DNA of 64,000 nt, taken from NCBI GenBank assembly GCA_014905825.1, contig JACGCN010000001.1:3844001-3908000 (forward strand). Direction: 5' to 3'. The position numbers and the translations under genes were made by a program. Of the stretch, positions 24,478-36,695 are shown piece after piece. The notes below the pieces were generated by a model. The model saw only the letters and a list, made by a program, of their open reading frames with translations, had not been told where the DNA came from and ran no database searches. Source of the stretch: Lyophyllum atratum (Eukaryota > Basidiomycota > Agaricomycetes > Agaricales > Lyophyllaceae). Numbering within the stretch: position 1 is the stretch's first letter; each line of letters starts with the position of its first letter.

Positions 24478-27400
24478 ATGGCTTCATTCGAGGATTATGA
24501 TGAGTTTGGAAACTACATCGGTGCCGACCTCGAATCGGAAGAGGAGGAGGAGCTTCAGCAGGAGCAGTTCGTAGCACAACCAGAAGTTGCACCTCTAGAA
24601 GGCTTCGACGATGAAGCCATGCAGGTGGAAGAAACTGGGCTAATGGAAATCGACGGTTCGTGTGGCCTATTCTATATCGTATGTTCATTACGTTGAGCAA
24701 CTCTTTGAACAGTGCCTACGCATAACGCAGTCGTCCTTCACGAGAACAAGCAGTACTACCCATCCGCGTTAGACGTTTATGGCCCCGAGGTGGAGACACT
24801 GGTACAGGAGGAGGACGCTCAACCGCTGTCAGAGCCCATTATCGCACCTGTTAAAGTTCGAAAATGGACAGTAGAGGAGAAGGATATGCCGGAGACTCGG
24901 TTTGACAAGGGGTGAGTAGGAAACCATCTCGTGGAATGGGCTCTCCTGACCTGCATGCCAGATTTCTGTTGAACATGACTGGGTTTCCAGAGATGATTCG
25001 TAACGTTGCTGTTGTGGGACACCTGCACCACGGAAAAACCGCGCTAATGGACATGCTGGTGTTCGAGACACATAAGCTTATCTGGGATGCCGACAAACCA
25101 GTACGTTTAGAGCTTTGCGCGCTTTCATTCGAGGGCTAACGAAGGAGTTGCCTAGACGCGATACACTGACACCCATATTCTGTCTCGAGAGCGCGAAATC
25201 TCTATCAAATCTTCACCCATGTCATTAATTCTTTCGACAACGGCCGGCAAATCGCATCTCGTCCACTTAATCGATACCCCAGGTCACGTCAACTTCGTTG
25301 ACGAGGTCGCTTGTGCCATCCGTCTCGTGGACGGTATTCTGCTGGTGGTAGACGTTGTTGAAGGGGTCAGTGGCGCAACTTCTACTTGTTCCATGCTGAT
25401 TGAAATTGGTATACATAGTTGATGGTTGGCACAGAAAACGTTATCCGACACGCTTTACAAGAAGGCGTCAAAATCACGCTTGTCGTGAACAAACTTGACC
25501 GGCTCATCCTCGAATTACGTATCAAACCTGCTGACGCGTATTACAAGATCAAACATACCATCGAGGAGATAAACACGTTCATCAGGTCAGTTGCGTCGTG
25601 TGACTGGACTCGCGTCCTTTATGCTTATCTGAGTCGCTTCTAGTGCTATTGACCCTGATCCAGCACTGAGATTGAGTCCCGAGAATGGCAATGTAGCATT
25701 CGCGAGCACGGACATGGGTTGGTCGTTCACCTTGCACTCCTTTGCGCAAATGTACGCCGACACCTATGGTACGCGCCCCTTTCACTTACCTGTTTTTCTT
25801 AACCTAATTGATCAATTCAGGCTCTCTGGATGTGAACTCTTTCGCCGACCGTCTCTGGGGCGACATCTACTTCAACAACGAAACCCGAAAATTCACCCGT
25901 AGGCCCACCGACCCCGAGCACATGCGCAGCTTCGTGCACTTCATCATGGAGCCCCTGTACAAGATTTACAGCCACGTCCTCAGCGAGGAGACCGACACGC
26001 TCAAGGAGACGCTAAATGGACTAGGGATCCAGCTCAAGCCGATTATGTATAAGATGGACGTTAGGCCGTTGCTGAAGGCTGTCTTGGACCAGTTTTTCGG
26101 GCCATCGACAGGACTGGTTGACGTAATTGTGGATAATATTCCGTCGCCTATTGGAGGCGCTGCACCGAAGGTAGCATTGTCGTCGCTTTCAAGCTGCTGT
26201 ATACTTATCCGTTTCCATTCAGGTTGAGGGGACCTACACCGGTCCTCAGACTTCTGATTTGGCGTCATTTATGAAGGCGTGCGACGCAGAGGGTCCTCTG
26301 ATGGTGCAGGTCGCGAAGCTATATCACACCACGGATGCACAATCGTTCAGGGCCTTTGGTCGTATTTTGAGTGGAACACTTAGGAAGGGCATGGAGATTA
26401 AAGTTCTAGGAGAAGGCTACTCGCCGGAAGATGAGGAGGATATGATGCTGGTCACCGTGGAGGATATTTGGATCCATGAATCTCGGTGCGTTCTCTGGTC
26501 TGTTGTTTTCAGGGTAGAGTGGCTAAGTGTGCAATAGATATTTCATCCCCGCTGACGAAATCCCAGCCGGCAACCTGGTGCTCATCGGTGGCGTTGATGC
26601 TTCGATCTCAAAATCTGCTACCCTGGCGGCTGTGAATATCGAGGAGGACCTCCATATTTTCCGACCCATCAAGCATATGACACAATCTGTCTTGAAGGTT
26701 GCGATTGAACCCATCGCGCCATCCGAACTTCCGAAGATGTTGTCGGGTCTTCGCAGCGTCAACAAGTCTTATCCGCTTTTGTCAACAAAGGTTGAGGAAA
26801 GCGGTGAACATGTTATCATCGGGACGGGAGAGTTGTACCTCGACTGTGTGTTGCATGATCTGCGCAAACTTTTCTCGGAGATTGAAATCAAGGTCTCGGA
26901 CCCCGTCACGAAGTTCTGCGAGACCGTGTTGGAAACGAGTGCGTTGAAATGTTATGCCGACACACCAAACAAGAAGTGAGTAGTTTGGGAATGGCAGTTG
27001 AGATGGATGGTTGACCTATTTTTAGAAACAAAATCACGATGATTGCGGAGCCGCTGGAGCGAGGTATTGCGGAAGACATTGAGCGGGGACGCGTCAATAT
27101 GCGCATGTCGCCGAAAGAACGTGGCACATTCTTCCAGGAGAAATATCAATGGGATCTACTCGCCTCTCGATCAATATGGGCTTTCGGGCCCGACGAGAAC
27201 GGGCCCAATATCCTCCTGGATGATACTCTTCCATCGCAGGTTTGTCGACTTTGTTTTCCTTCACGTTTTAGATGCCGACTAAAGTGCGGGTTGAAATAGG
27301 TTGATAAGAAGTTGCTGGGAACTGTGAAAGAACATATCAAGCAAGGTTTCCAGTGGGGTACCCGAGAAGGCCCGTTGTGCGATGAGCGTGCGTCCATTTC

Positions 27401-28177
27401 GTCACAATGCTTTGAAGAAAATTAATTGGTTTACGAAACGCTATAGCCATGCGAAACGTGAAATTCCGGCTGCTGGACGCCACTATCGCCCAAGAGCCAA
27501 TCTTCCGCGGAGGAGGACAGATTGTTCCCACAGCACGTCGAGTTTGTTACTCATCGTTCTTGATGGTGAGATTGCGATCTATGTTTCGCCGACCAAGAAT
27601 GTCTGATGGAATTATCATAGGCGACCCCTCGACTCATGGAGCCCATTTACTACGTCGAGGTGCAGGCTCCCGCCGACTGCATCTCCGCGGTGTACACTGT
27701 ACTCGCTCGGCGTCGTGGGCACGTTACGCAGGATATTCCCAAAGCGGGATCACCGCTGTATACCGTCAAAGCGCTAATACCCGTGATTGACGCGAACGGC
27801 TTTGAAACAGACCTGAGAACCGCGACACAAGGACAGGCGTTTTGTCTACAAGTGTTTGATCATTGGTCAATCGTGCCGGGTGGGTTTATGGCATCTCCCA
27901 CGCTTGTCATCACTTGGAAGCTGACGGACTTGCACAGGTGATCCCACAGACACGAGTATCAAGCTTCGGCCACTTGAACCTGCTTCTGGCCAGGCGCTCG
28001 CGAGGGATCTTGTACTCAAGACACGTCGGAGGAAGGGCCTCGGCGACCAGATCGCGGTGTCCAAATATTTGGACGACGAGTTTGTGGTGAGTACTGCGTT
28101 ATTGTTGGTCTTCTTGATACTGATGCGCTGCTCAGCTGGCGCTGTCTGCGTCGGGGCATGCTGACCTCCTTGGATGA
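24478..28177 (+). CDS. SNU114: U5 snRNP GTPase Snu114/EFTUD2
   Basis: Spliceosomal EF-2-like GTPase that drives Brr2/Prp8-dependent activation and disassembly. The ATG at 24478 opens the acidic N-terminus ([20 protein letters not shown]). The G domain shows P-loop GHLHHGKTA, the segment after DKP with [19 protein letters not shown]3 [11 protein letters not shown] and G4 NKLDR. Domain II follows ([26 protein letters not shown]), then domains III-V ([60 protein letters not shown]). The C-terminus carries FDHWSIVPG, then [21 protein letters not shown] and a stop at 28175-28177. About 14 exons with GT-AG introns keep frame throughout. The size (about 980 residues) fits the family. Confidence 0.95.
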
Positions 28178-28375
28178 GTGTATGTAGATTGTAGTTTTGT
28201 TTTGCCGTTCTCGAATATAATTGATCACGTCCACGTGATGTGTGGGAGTCCTAAGTCGATGCCACGTATGCGTTGTCGGAGTGAGCAGTATTTAGGGACG
28301 GCATTTACCCGCCACCCCAATTTCACAGCTCAACTCCTCCCCTCGTTCCCTTTACTTATCCGGTCCTTCGTAACC

Positions 28376-30454
28376 ATGCGAAGTGTAGCGCTCTCCGTCT
28401 TGGCTATCGCTGCCTCTGGCGCCTTGGCACAAACTGAATCCGACGCCCCTAAGCCGACATTCACTGTTCGTCACCTCACACACGGTTTCCCGACTCTGTT
28501 ACTGACTTTATATAAAGCCCACTACCATCAAGGCACCTTTCATTGAACAGTTCACAGAGGACTGGACAGAACGTTGGACACCCTCTGAAGCTACTAAGAA
28601 GACTCCCGTTGGCGGTGAGACCTTCAGCTACGTCGGCAAATGGGAGGTCGAGGAACCCTCCATCTCCGTTGTCGAGGGTGAACATGGCCTAGTCGCGAAG
28701 AGCAAGGCTGCCCACCATGCCATCTCTGCTCCCTTTGCGAAGCCCATTGCCTTCGCGGACAAGCCTCTCGTTGTTCAATACGAGGTCAAGTACCAGAAGG
28801 GCGGCAACTGTGGTGGTGGCTATGTCAAGCTCCTTGAAGATGGCTTCCAGACCAGCGGCAAGGAGTTCTCTGACACCACACCCTGGGTCGTCATGTTCGG
28901 TCCTGATCTTACATGCCCTGGCACCAAGGTGTGTGATTGTCTTGGTTCCTAAGTCTGCTCCGTATTGAAGTCCTGCTACTTTCAGGTGCACTTCATCTTC
29001 CGTTACAAAAGTCCCAAGACTGGCGAGACCGAAGAGAAACACCTCAAACTCTCTCCCCGACCCTCCATCGAGAAACTTACCAATCTTTATACTCTCATTG
29101 TTCAGTACGTGCATTAAATGTTCGCGGGGTATCACAAATTTAACCAGTCCACTGACAGCCCTAATAACACTTACAACGTCCTCTTCAACGGCGAGAGTGA
29201 CAAGACCGGCAGCCTCCTCGAGGACTTTGAACCCGCAGTAAACCCGCCCAAAGAAATTGACGACCCAGAGGACAAGAAACCATCTGATTGGGTTGACGAG
29301 CAGAAGATCGCCGATCCCAAAGCAACCAAGGTCAGTTGATTTATTTCACACCTGTGTAACAAGACGTTGAAATAATTGCCTTTTTAGCCCGCCGACTGGG
29401 ATGAGGACGCGCCCTATGAAATCCTTGATGAGGAAGCGGTTAAGCCTGAAGGCTGGCTTGATGACGAACTCCAGGTTATCCCCGACCCTGGTATGCTATC
29501 CCTTTCAACCGCAGAGCGTCCACATTTGACGCCTCATTCGTCATAGATGCGACCAAACCCGAGGAATGGGATGATGAGGAAGATGGTGACTGGGTTGCCC
29601 CTGTTGTTCCCAACCCCAAGTGCGCTGATGCCCCTGGTTGCGGAGAATGGAAGCGGTATGTGACCACAATGTGATCGTCCAGCGAACCACGGGCTTACCC
29701 ACGGTTTCCAGCCCCCACAAGGCCAACCCCGACTACAAGGGCAAATGGTACGCGCCCATGATCGACAACCCTGCCTACAAGGGTGAATGGGCTCCTCGTA
29801 AGATTGCCAACCCGGGCTTCTTTGAAGATCTGACTCCCGTCAAGACCCTGTCTAAGATTGTAAGTGTCAGATCAATCGCGTCTTTGTTCATTTGTTAACC
29901 ACTACATACAGGGCGGTGTCGGTATCGAGCTCTGGACCATGACCGAGGACATTCTCTTCGACAACATTTACATCGGTCATTCCATTGAGGATGCCAAGGC
30001 TTTGGCCGCGGAGACCTTCGACGTCAAGAAGCCCCTCGAGACCGCCGCTGAGAAGGCTGCCACCCCCGACGTCGAGGAAGATGACTCCACCACCTCCTCG
30101 TTCAAGGAAGACCCTATCAATTTCATCCGCGAGAAGCTCCTTGTCTTCATTGACGCCGCCAAGGAAGACCCCGTTTCCGCCTTCAAGACGCAACCCGAGA
30201 CTGGCGCTGCCCTTGCTGCCGCCCTCTTCACTTTCCTCGGCATGATCGGCGCACTCTTCGGCCTTGTTGGCGGTTCTCAACCGGCTGCCGTTACCAAGGT
30301 CAGTATTTGTAACATACGTCGTTCATTGAATATGTTTTTACTAATTCATGCTCTTCAGTCAACGAAGAAGACTGAGTCTTCTGAGAAAAAGACGGCCGCG
30401 GCACCCGCCGGCGATGACAAGAAGGACGAGACCCCCGTCAAGAAGCGCAAGTAG
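28376..30454 (+). CDS. CNE1: Calnexin
   Basis: ER membrane lectin chaperone for monoglucosylated glycoproteins. The ATG at 28376 starts a signal peptide ([19 protein letters not shown]). The lectin domain shows [59 protein letters not shown] and HFIFRYK. The P-domain has the expected repeats, type 1 ([42 protein letters not shown]) then type 2 ([33 protein letters not shown]). The domain closes with [20 protein letters not shown] hydrophobic segment ([20 protein letters not shown]) gives the transmembrane helix, and the cytosolic tail is Lys-rich ending KKRK. Exons join cleanly; the gene is complete and follows SNU114 in tandem. Confidence 0.95.
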
Positions 30455-30893
30455 ATGTGCTGGCTGACGCGTCGGGTATACTTCTTGGGAGGGAATCTTC
30501 CGACGGACTGTGCGCGGGAGGAGTGTTGAGTGCCCTGCAACCCCACCCAGTTCCTTGATTGTTGTTGTCACATTGCTATTGGTACCTGAATATCCATTCC
30601 TACATATGATAACTCGCGAGGATGTGTACTAGCTTAGGGGTTGTGTAAAAGCAGAATACTACTCTGTGGACTTTCAGACGCACCCGAATATGCCTAACTA
30701 GAGGACAACTATTGAACACTGAATATTAATTCTCAACATGAGGGGGCCGGTAGTATCTTATAAGTAGTACTCAGCTGAGTAGCATCGCTAACTCGAAAAT
30801 ACAGACCGCGCCGATACTGCTGCGATATCAAAAAAGGGTATCAAACCGCTAGAAAAAGTGTCCGTAGCCTGTATATGGTCTATTGTATATGGT
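30455..30893. other. Convergent intergenic region
   Basis: About 440 bp between the calnexin stop and the stop of the disrupted membrane-protein gene. Expected to hold both 3' ends; no further feature recognised. Confidence 0.55.
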
Positions 30894-31388
30894 CTATGCG
30901 TATGCAGGTGGTGGAGCAATGGTGGAAGGTGCTTTTGCCAAGATAGGGATAGCCACGACGTCCGAAACATGGGAGCCTCCTGAGGCTGTCCGCCTCTGAC
31001 GTGACGGCGTACGTTCTGCGCGTGCACTAGGTGGGTCGAAGAGACTGGTCGTCTTCCCCTCTATAAACTCAAAGGCACTGGAATCCGGGGACGGTCGAAG
31101 GAGTGTGAATGGCGTTATCGGAACGGATGGTGCTAAATAAAACAGATCAATAGGCTGACGATGAGGGGTTGGATGGACCCCAAGTACGCATAATGCGGCT
31201 TCCATCTGCGTGCGAGGGCATGGATCTTGTTGCGTCGTCGCTGCCAGTAGATGATCAAGAAGACGAGGATGGATAGGATGCATACGCTGCCGATCACCGA
31301 ATCGAGAAAGCCCCAAGACCTAGTATAGCGAATGAACGAACACAACACGTCAGTAAGCTCCCGCAGTTGATTGACAAACAGACGGTAC

Positions 31389-33211
31389 CTGGTGTCATTC
31401 TGAGTCTGAGTCTGGCAACCATCCACCCCCTCGACCCGAATCTTCCTGCAATTGCTCTGATAATTGGGCATACTCCGAGTTCATCGCTTCCTGGCTACCG
31501 TTCAATGTGGCGTTCTCAAAGTCAAGGAGAGTAACGCCGCCGGTGGGCGATACGACAAAATTATGCCTGTTCAGATCTCCATGAACAATGCCTAGTGAGT
31601 GAAGTTGCCTAACAGCGTGCTGACAAGCCTCGAGATCGGTGATGTCAGCACGCCTGCCCTCCAGCTTCTCCATCAAAAAGCCCATGACTCGACCGTGTTC
31701 CGCCAGATGGCCAATAAAGGTAGGCCCAATGCCGTGACCAGCAATGGCCTGGTACGCTGCAGTCTCCTGCTCGACCCGAGGAATTTCAAATTCGAACCGT
31801 GCAATCTTCGCCACTACTATCTTCGAGGCAAGCTGAACTTCGTGGACTCGTGCATTAAATCCCGATAGTGGGGTGAAGTGTTGAACGTCCACCACGTTCG
31901 GGTGCCATTTACCCTGGACTCCAGCAAGTGTGGCGTTGGGAACCTCCACAGCAAGGTTACCCGGGGTTCCGAATACGCATGCGCATGTCCAATCACCACC
32001 TGGGAGTATGGGCATATGGGAGATAAAATCAGGTGGGAAGCTAAGGATGTCGCAGGTCATCGCGCCAGGTTCCACAACGATGTACTTGATCTGGTCGCCA
32101 ATACGCACTCGGATTTCGCTTTCAGTGCTGTCATCTGTAGATATATCCTGAGAGAGAACCTCCATTTTGTTTAGAGCTCGCTCTCGACCAAGAAACTGAG
32201 AGGCTTGATTGACACGCCACTTTCAGCACCATTGTCAAGAAATTATCGACTGTGATCAATACCTCGTCTGATCGTTGGGTAACGGGAGCGGCGATTGGGC
32301 TGGATAGCCTTTCGATATACCGCAACGCGGATGACGGGTGAGGAGAGAATTTGGGCCTCGTAGATATAACAAGGTAACCTTGTTTTGGCCAAGCGTCCAC
32401 AGCCTGAGGGGCACGCCGCCACAGAGGTATGACCAAAACCGTAGAAGTAGAAGTCGTCAAAAAAGGCCGACTTCTACCACGATCACTTGACTTCTACGGT
32501 GACCACCTCGAGTTCTACAGTGGCCACCTGAGTTCTACGGCGACATCCCGACTTCTATCCCGCCAGCGCGCCGCCTTCCCTCCTGGCCAATTGGTCCGCT
32601 GGGGACTATCCCGCCCTTTACAGCTCGGAACAGACTAATAACAGTGAGCCACTCATAGTCATACCTTTCTCATCACTCTTTATTACGCGCCGCAATTCAT
32701 GTACTGTACATTAATAGTCATTATAATTCATCCATCCTCGGGAAAAAGCTCGCGGTAGCGGTCCGTGAAAGCTCGCTTGCGTGGGGGTCACTTTCCGCCA
32801 TTACAGAGATCAGAATGACACTCACGATGCCCCGGCAGTCCAGCAGAATCATACTTATATCCAGGTCGCGCTTTGGCATAGTGAAGACGCTTGGATTCAT
32901 GGCACTGGCTATGAGTGGTCTTTGCCCATCAAAGCTGGTAAATAGATGTCTTTGACCGTCAAAGCAGGTAAATGGGTTGAGGAGCAGAGGATCGATACAG
33001 CAGAGGGGTCCATTTGAAAGTATGGGGCGCGATGGCGGGCGGATGTATTGACGAGATGGGCGAGATCTCAATGGAGACAGCGGCGGCGGGAGGCACAGCC
33101 TCAGGGCGTGGGAGGGTGGCAAGGCTCAGTGGAACTCGGTCTGACCGTGGATGTCGGCTTCTTCCGAATTTATTTCCCATCGGTCCTGCCCACTTCCACT
33201 TCTACGGTTCT
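31389..33211. mobile_element. 1.8-kb insert carrying a kinase-like gene and a TIR element
   Basis: GGTAC occurs at 31384-31388 and again at 33212-33216, exactly at the edges where the host intron sequence stops and resumes; this looks like a 5-bp target duplication. The left part (to about 32420) is homologous to 42909-43947 in inverted orientation; the right part is the TIR-bearing segment. The two outer ends are not inverted copies of each other, so the mechanism is uncertain. Confidence 0.5.
31395..32165 (-). CDS. Small kinase-like (APH/atypical kinase fold) protein, copy 1
   Basis: Intronless, 256 residues. The C-terminal half has a kinase-like core: an ion-pair Lys region (ASKIVVAKIARFEFEIP), a hinge (FLMEKLEG), catalytic loop HGDLNRHNF and the metal-binding motif LLDFENA (DFE in place of DFG). 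There is no recognisable glycine-rich loop, and the N-terminal ~90 residues are of unknown fold. The C-terminus is acidic (LPDSDSE). This fits the small APH/Bud32-like kinase families expanded in mushrooms; the substrate is unknown. The closest relative is the copy at 43168-43938, from which it differs at only four residues by eye. It lies in the same orientation as the split membrane-protein gene that surrounds it. Confidence 0.75.
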   Translation of the reverse strand: MEVLSQDISTDDSTESEIRVRIGDQIKYIVVEPGAMTCDILSFPPDFISHMPILPGGDWTCACVFGTPGNLAVEVPNATLAGVQGKWHPNVVDVQHFTPLSGFNARVHEVQLASKIVVAKIARFEFEIPRVEQETAAYQAIAGHGIGPTFIGHLAEHGRVMGFLMEKLEGRRADITDLEACQHAVRQLHSLGIVHGDLNRHNFVVSPTGGVTLLDFENATLNGSQEAMNSEYAQLSEQLQEDSGRGGGWLPDSDSE

Positions 33212-33213
33212 GG
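32433..33213. mobile_element. Putative non-autonomous DNA transposon with ~22-bp TIRs
   Basis: The left end reads CCAAAACCGTAGAAGTAGAA; the right end, reverse-complemented, reads CCAGAACCGTAGAAGTGGAA. The two agree at 20 of about 22 positions. The first ~130 bp hold several further copies of a TTCTAC-type motif (near 32468, 32491, 32513, 32531), like subterminal repeats. No transposase frame was found in the ~780 bp. A target duplication could not be defined for these ends. Confidence 0.5.
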
Positions 33214-34238
33214 TACATACTCTTTTAATAAGCTGCTGGTGTCCTTCCGGGACTTGGGGCGATTTGGGCGGTTTGGGCAAGGCGAGGGTGTAGAGTAGGT
33301 AGTGTAGGACGAAGGTGGGACCGTCAGATTCGACTATACTGATCGTAAGGTTATGGTCGCCAGCGTTCAGGTCATCCACAGAAAATAACAAGGAGTTTTG
33401 TCCACGACGATCACGACGCTGCGGTGGCATAGCTTGATATTTTTTGGAAGTGAAGTTACTGTTACATCGATAGAGTATAGTACGATCATTGAGCCTTGCT
33501 CCTTCGATGGCGTCACACCGTAAACAGCGACAGCTGTCCCTGTCGAGTAAACAGTATCAGATTTGGCCACAGAAGGGTATTATGAGATAGTTAAATGTTA
33601 TACCTGTAAAGAATAAAGAAACCTGGTCTCCTGCACGTCCACCCTCATGTCCTTGACTTCCGAAAGATAGGTCATTGGAAATCCCGGAGGAAGTGGACTT
33701 GTCTTTAGCAACCCAGCTAGGAGAATACACAAGCGAAGGATCAACATCGTCCACGATGATGCGCTGTCCTGCTTGTGCTGTCGCTTCCCCAACAGCGACG
33801 GTCACGAAATCTAATGAGGTCTGGGTTAAGCCATCCAGCTTTATCGAATGCGCGCCCTCTGCAAGGATGGGCGACTGATACCATGGACGATGGCCTTTGA
33901 CGGGAGTGGGAGGCAATGAATTAGTGGTATGACCGTCGATGGTTATTTGTATATCTTGGGACATATTTGAAGGGGGTGCTTTTCCAAAGAAAGCAATTGA
34001 TATTCCTAGCAATGAGTAGTACGGTTTCAGACAACATGCCTGAAGAGCAGCAAGTTGCTATTTCGACATACATACCGTTGAAATTGACGCTTACAGACCC
34101 GGTGGTGGGATCATCATGTGCCCCTGGAGAGATTCTAGCTGTGTCGCCAAACCACCCTGAGTTGTCCGTTGCCCAGTTCCCTTCGTAGGTGATGAGGCTG
34201 GATGTATCGTCAACTACAGCAAGCCAGTGCTTGGACAT

Positions 34239-34687
34239 AATTCTGGGAGGATGTAGAGGGGCATCCAGAAGGTAGAGACGATCTTGCACCTATTTAAGAC
34301 GATGAGGGTGCAACCAACATCCTTGCATCATGATAAACAGCGGTCTATGTGTGGGTTTCCAAGACAAGATTTCGCTCTTTCGAGAATCCCGAACAGTTGA
34401 AGTAAGTAGATTGTGAGATTATTTATGGACTGATGTTGATCCGCAGAGTTTTACTTGAAAAAGATGAGAAGACAAGAAGATGAGATATGATGACGGCCTT
34501 GATCGCGGTTGTTGAAATTGTTATTTGTCATGCCATTCTGAAGCAAACATTACCCTCACCTGTCCGCCACGCCACAGACGCTCTGCGCGTTGCCCAACCC
34601 ATTCCCCGCACCCACCGGGTCCGTGACGAGAAGAGCATCTGTAACCAATATTTGAAACCGCACTTTAATTGCTGGTCGAGCTCAGAT
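34239..34687. other. Divergent promoter region
   Basis: About 450 bp between the start of the split membrane-protein gene (-) and the C2H2 gene (+). Short frames are present without recognisable motifs. Confidence 0.5.
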
Positions 34688-36312
34688 ATGGTTCGGACGA
34701 CAAATGAGCCCGTGAGTGGATGTGTATATCCATCAAAGTGTTCAGCCACCTGAGCCTGATAACTTAATGCTTGTGGCTGCGTTCCAGTCCGATGACAAAA
34801 AGGATACGACGAAGAAGCGGGCTGCCTCAAGGAAGAAGACTGTCGTCACCGGAGTCTGGCCCTGTAAAATAAATGGGTGCAATAAGCAGTTTGCGCGTGA
34901 AGCTGATTTAAAGAGGCATCAAAGGACGACGAAATTGCATTCGATGCCAGGCTTGTGCGTCTACTCTATATTATCATATTTCGTTTATCTGACGGCCGGA
35001 TCCTGTAGCTCATGCCCCCAATGTGATGCGACATTCACCAGGGTGAGTGCGATCCAACCCCTACATGCTTTAGCTTACACGGATGGGGGTACGCAGACAG
35101 ATGCTTTGAGAAGACATCAAAAGTCACGGTAATACGGTCTAAATTAAAGTCCCTGGATGGTACTTATCATCCATGCAGACATAATGGGGTTGTGATTGAA
35201 CCCTCAGAACCGGATTCAAAGGACGATGTAGAAGAGGACGGTTCCTCCGGCTCGCAGTCCAAGAGTAGAAGCGCGACCCCTTCATCGAAGGGCAAAGAGA
35301 GAGCACCTGCACCACCCGCAGCAAATATGCAATACCCAGTTTCAACGACTCGTACCGGTCCATCAAACTACTATCGCCAACACACTGTAACGAGCACTGG
35401 TCGTAAGTGCTTAATATATCTCGCGATTCTTTTTTGCATGACGTTCTTCTCCAGCCTATGTCCCCCGCCCACCTATCATGGATCCTCATTACTCCCAGAT
35501 CGCCCTTCCGACATCAGCAACCAGACTCAACTTAGCCACACATTGGGGCTACCCTCATCCCTGGCCCGACGGTACCCCACAACAGATGAGCTATCAACAA
35601 ATGTACTATACCCCTTCCCCACACTATCGACCAAACGGTGTGCCGCCGCCGTTGGGACAGCCCCCTCTTCCGACAGGTGCTGATCAGCAAGATCCTCCGA
35701 ATGGCGCAGCTGCAGGTGCGCAACAAACACCCCCGCAGGGTTCATGTCCCCCTCAAGAATCACCTCAAGAAACGAAACCGCCTACCAATGATGCGTCTGC
35801 TCCCACACCTACACCTGCGTCCAACTCGTCCATGCCGGTCATCGACCCGTCTCTAAATCCTTCAGGTTCCAACACTCTGACAGAGGAGCAAATATCGGAG
35901 ATTACTGAGGCGGCAATGCAAGCTGTGCTTGAGGCAGCGGCGGAACGCTCCAACGCTGAAAGTAGGGCCACATCGACATCGACGCCTACGTACTCGGAAA
36001 CAGGCAGGCACAGCAGCGCTGATGAACCGCGAAACACTTCAAAGACTCCTCCTAGTGAGGATAAGCCCCATACCATGCGTGGATACGGTCTACCATTAGA
36101 GAGGCCGGAGCCTATGGAGCATATGCTCACAGAAGATGGCGAACCCATGCTCAACCCTGGTTTGTCCCTATTCAGTCCCAAAAGTTCCCTGTTAACGACC
36201 CATTTTCTAGCTGAGCTTTTGACGCAGGTGAGCAACATGTATCGGTCTTCAAACCGACTTCTTATTAACTTTTTTTTCTCAGGAATCTCTCGCATCCCCG
36301 CCTCCCTCATAA
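34688..36312 (+). CDS. C2H2 zinc-finger transcription factor
   Basis: Two adjacent C2H2 fingers: CKINGCNKQFAREADLKRHQ ending TTKLH, and CPQCDATFTRTDALRRHQKS ending RH; each is assembled across an intron. The proposed start is the ATG at 34688, whose 24-nt first exon (MVRTTNEP) joins SDDKKDTTKKRAASRKK through a GTGAGT donor. An ATG at 34716 is the alternative. The rest of the protein is low-complexity Pro/Gln/Ser/Thr-rich, with YYTPSPHYRPNGVPPPLGQP and a short helical stretch EEQISEITEAAMQAVLEAAA. Two tiny terminal exons give AELLTQ and ESLASPPPS, stop at 36310-36312. Probable sequence-specific regulator; targets unknown. Confidence 0.75.
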
Positions 36313-36695
36313 CATATCTGAATAGTTCCCCGGGTCGCTCATCAACTTGACCCCCTTTTGTCAGCCGTCTCTTCTTACCTGGTATTGTGTGAGGGTATGT
36401 ACTATGTCGGAATTTACTCGTTAGTTGTACGGAATCATTTAAATCGTGTATTGTACGTCTCCGGAATCCCCGTCTTATTTTATGCCAGCGGCATGTCTCA
36501 TATTTGGGTTCAGGTTCTGAGCGAAGTCAGCAGACTCGAGTGCAAAAAACACCTCTAATAATAGCTACGATACATTGATACATGCTACAAGCTGTGGAAA
36601 GCCATGAAATGCTGGAAAATGCGGAGTCACTGTTGAAAGTGACAATGGTATGTACATGGTCGTGCGAAGAGAAAACCATATCATTCTAAGGCCTT
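36313..36695. other. Convergent intergenic region
   Basis: About 380 bp between the stop of the C2H2 gene and the stop of the adenosine kinase gene; expected to hold both 3' ends. No further feature recognised. Confidence 0.55.

Larger units (their letters stand above)
30894..34238 (-). pseudogene. Two-domain extracellular/transmembrane protein gene split by an insert
   Basis: The 5' part (33221-34238) starts MSKHWLAVVDDTSSLITYEG and encodes two beta-rich domains of the galactose-binding/discoidin-like kind frequent in Agaricomycetes (VDDVDPSLVYSPSWVA starts the second; DLNAGDHNLTISIVESDGPT and LHYLLYTLA end it). The 3' part (30894-31319) supplies what such genes carry next: a helix (SVIGSVCILSILVFLIIYW) followed by QRRRNK, then a Ser/Pro-rich tail ending APPPAYA. 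Between the two lies the 31389-33211 insert, placed in what would be a 73-nt intron (donor at 33220, acceptor ending 31320). Two faults suggest loss of function. The frame slips by one base near the A6 run around 33455, and the phases on either side of the interrupted intron do not match. Expression or undetected exons could change this call. Confidence 0.55.

Noticed and set aside
31599..32174. Open frames opposite kinase-like copy 1 (and the same opposite copy 2)
   Set aside because: They mirror the kinase-like coding sequence in both copies and follow its codon pattern; no motif of their own.
31389..33211. The whole insert as a classical TIR transposon or Helitron
   Set aside because: The outer ends are not inverted copies and no Helitron hairpin/CTRR end was seen; only the GGTAC flanks support a single insertion.
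33440..33475. A tiny intron to explain the frame slip at the A6 run
   Set aside because: The only GT...AG options are 27-33 nt, too short for this genome's introns; a one-base deletion or sequencing error is simpler.
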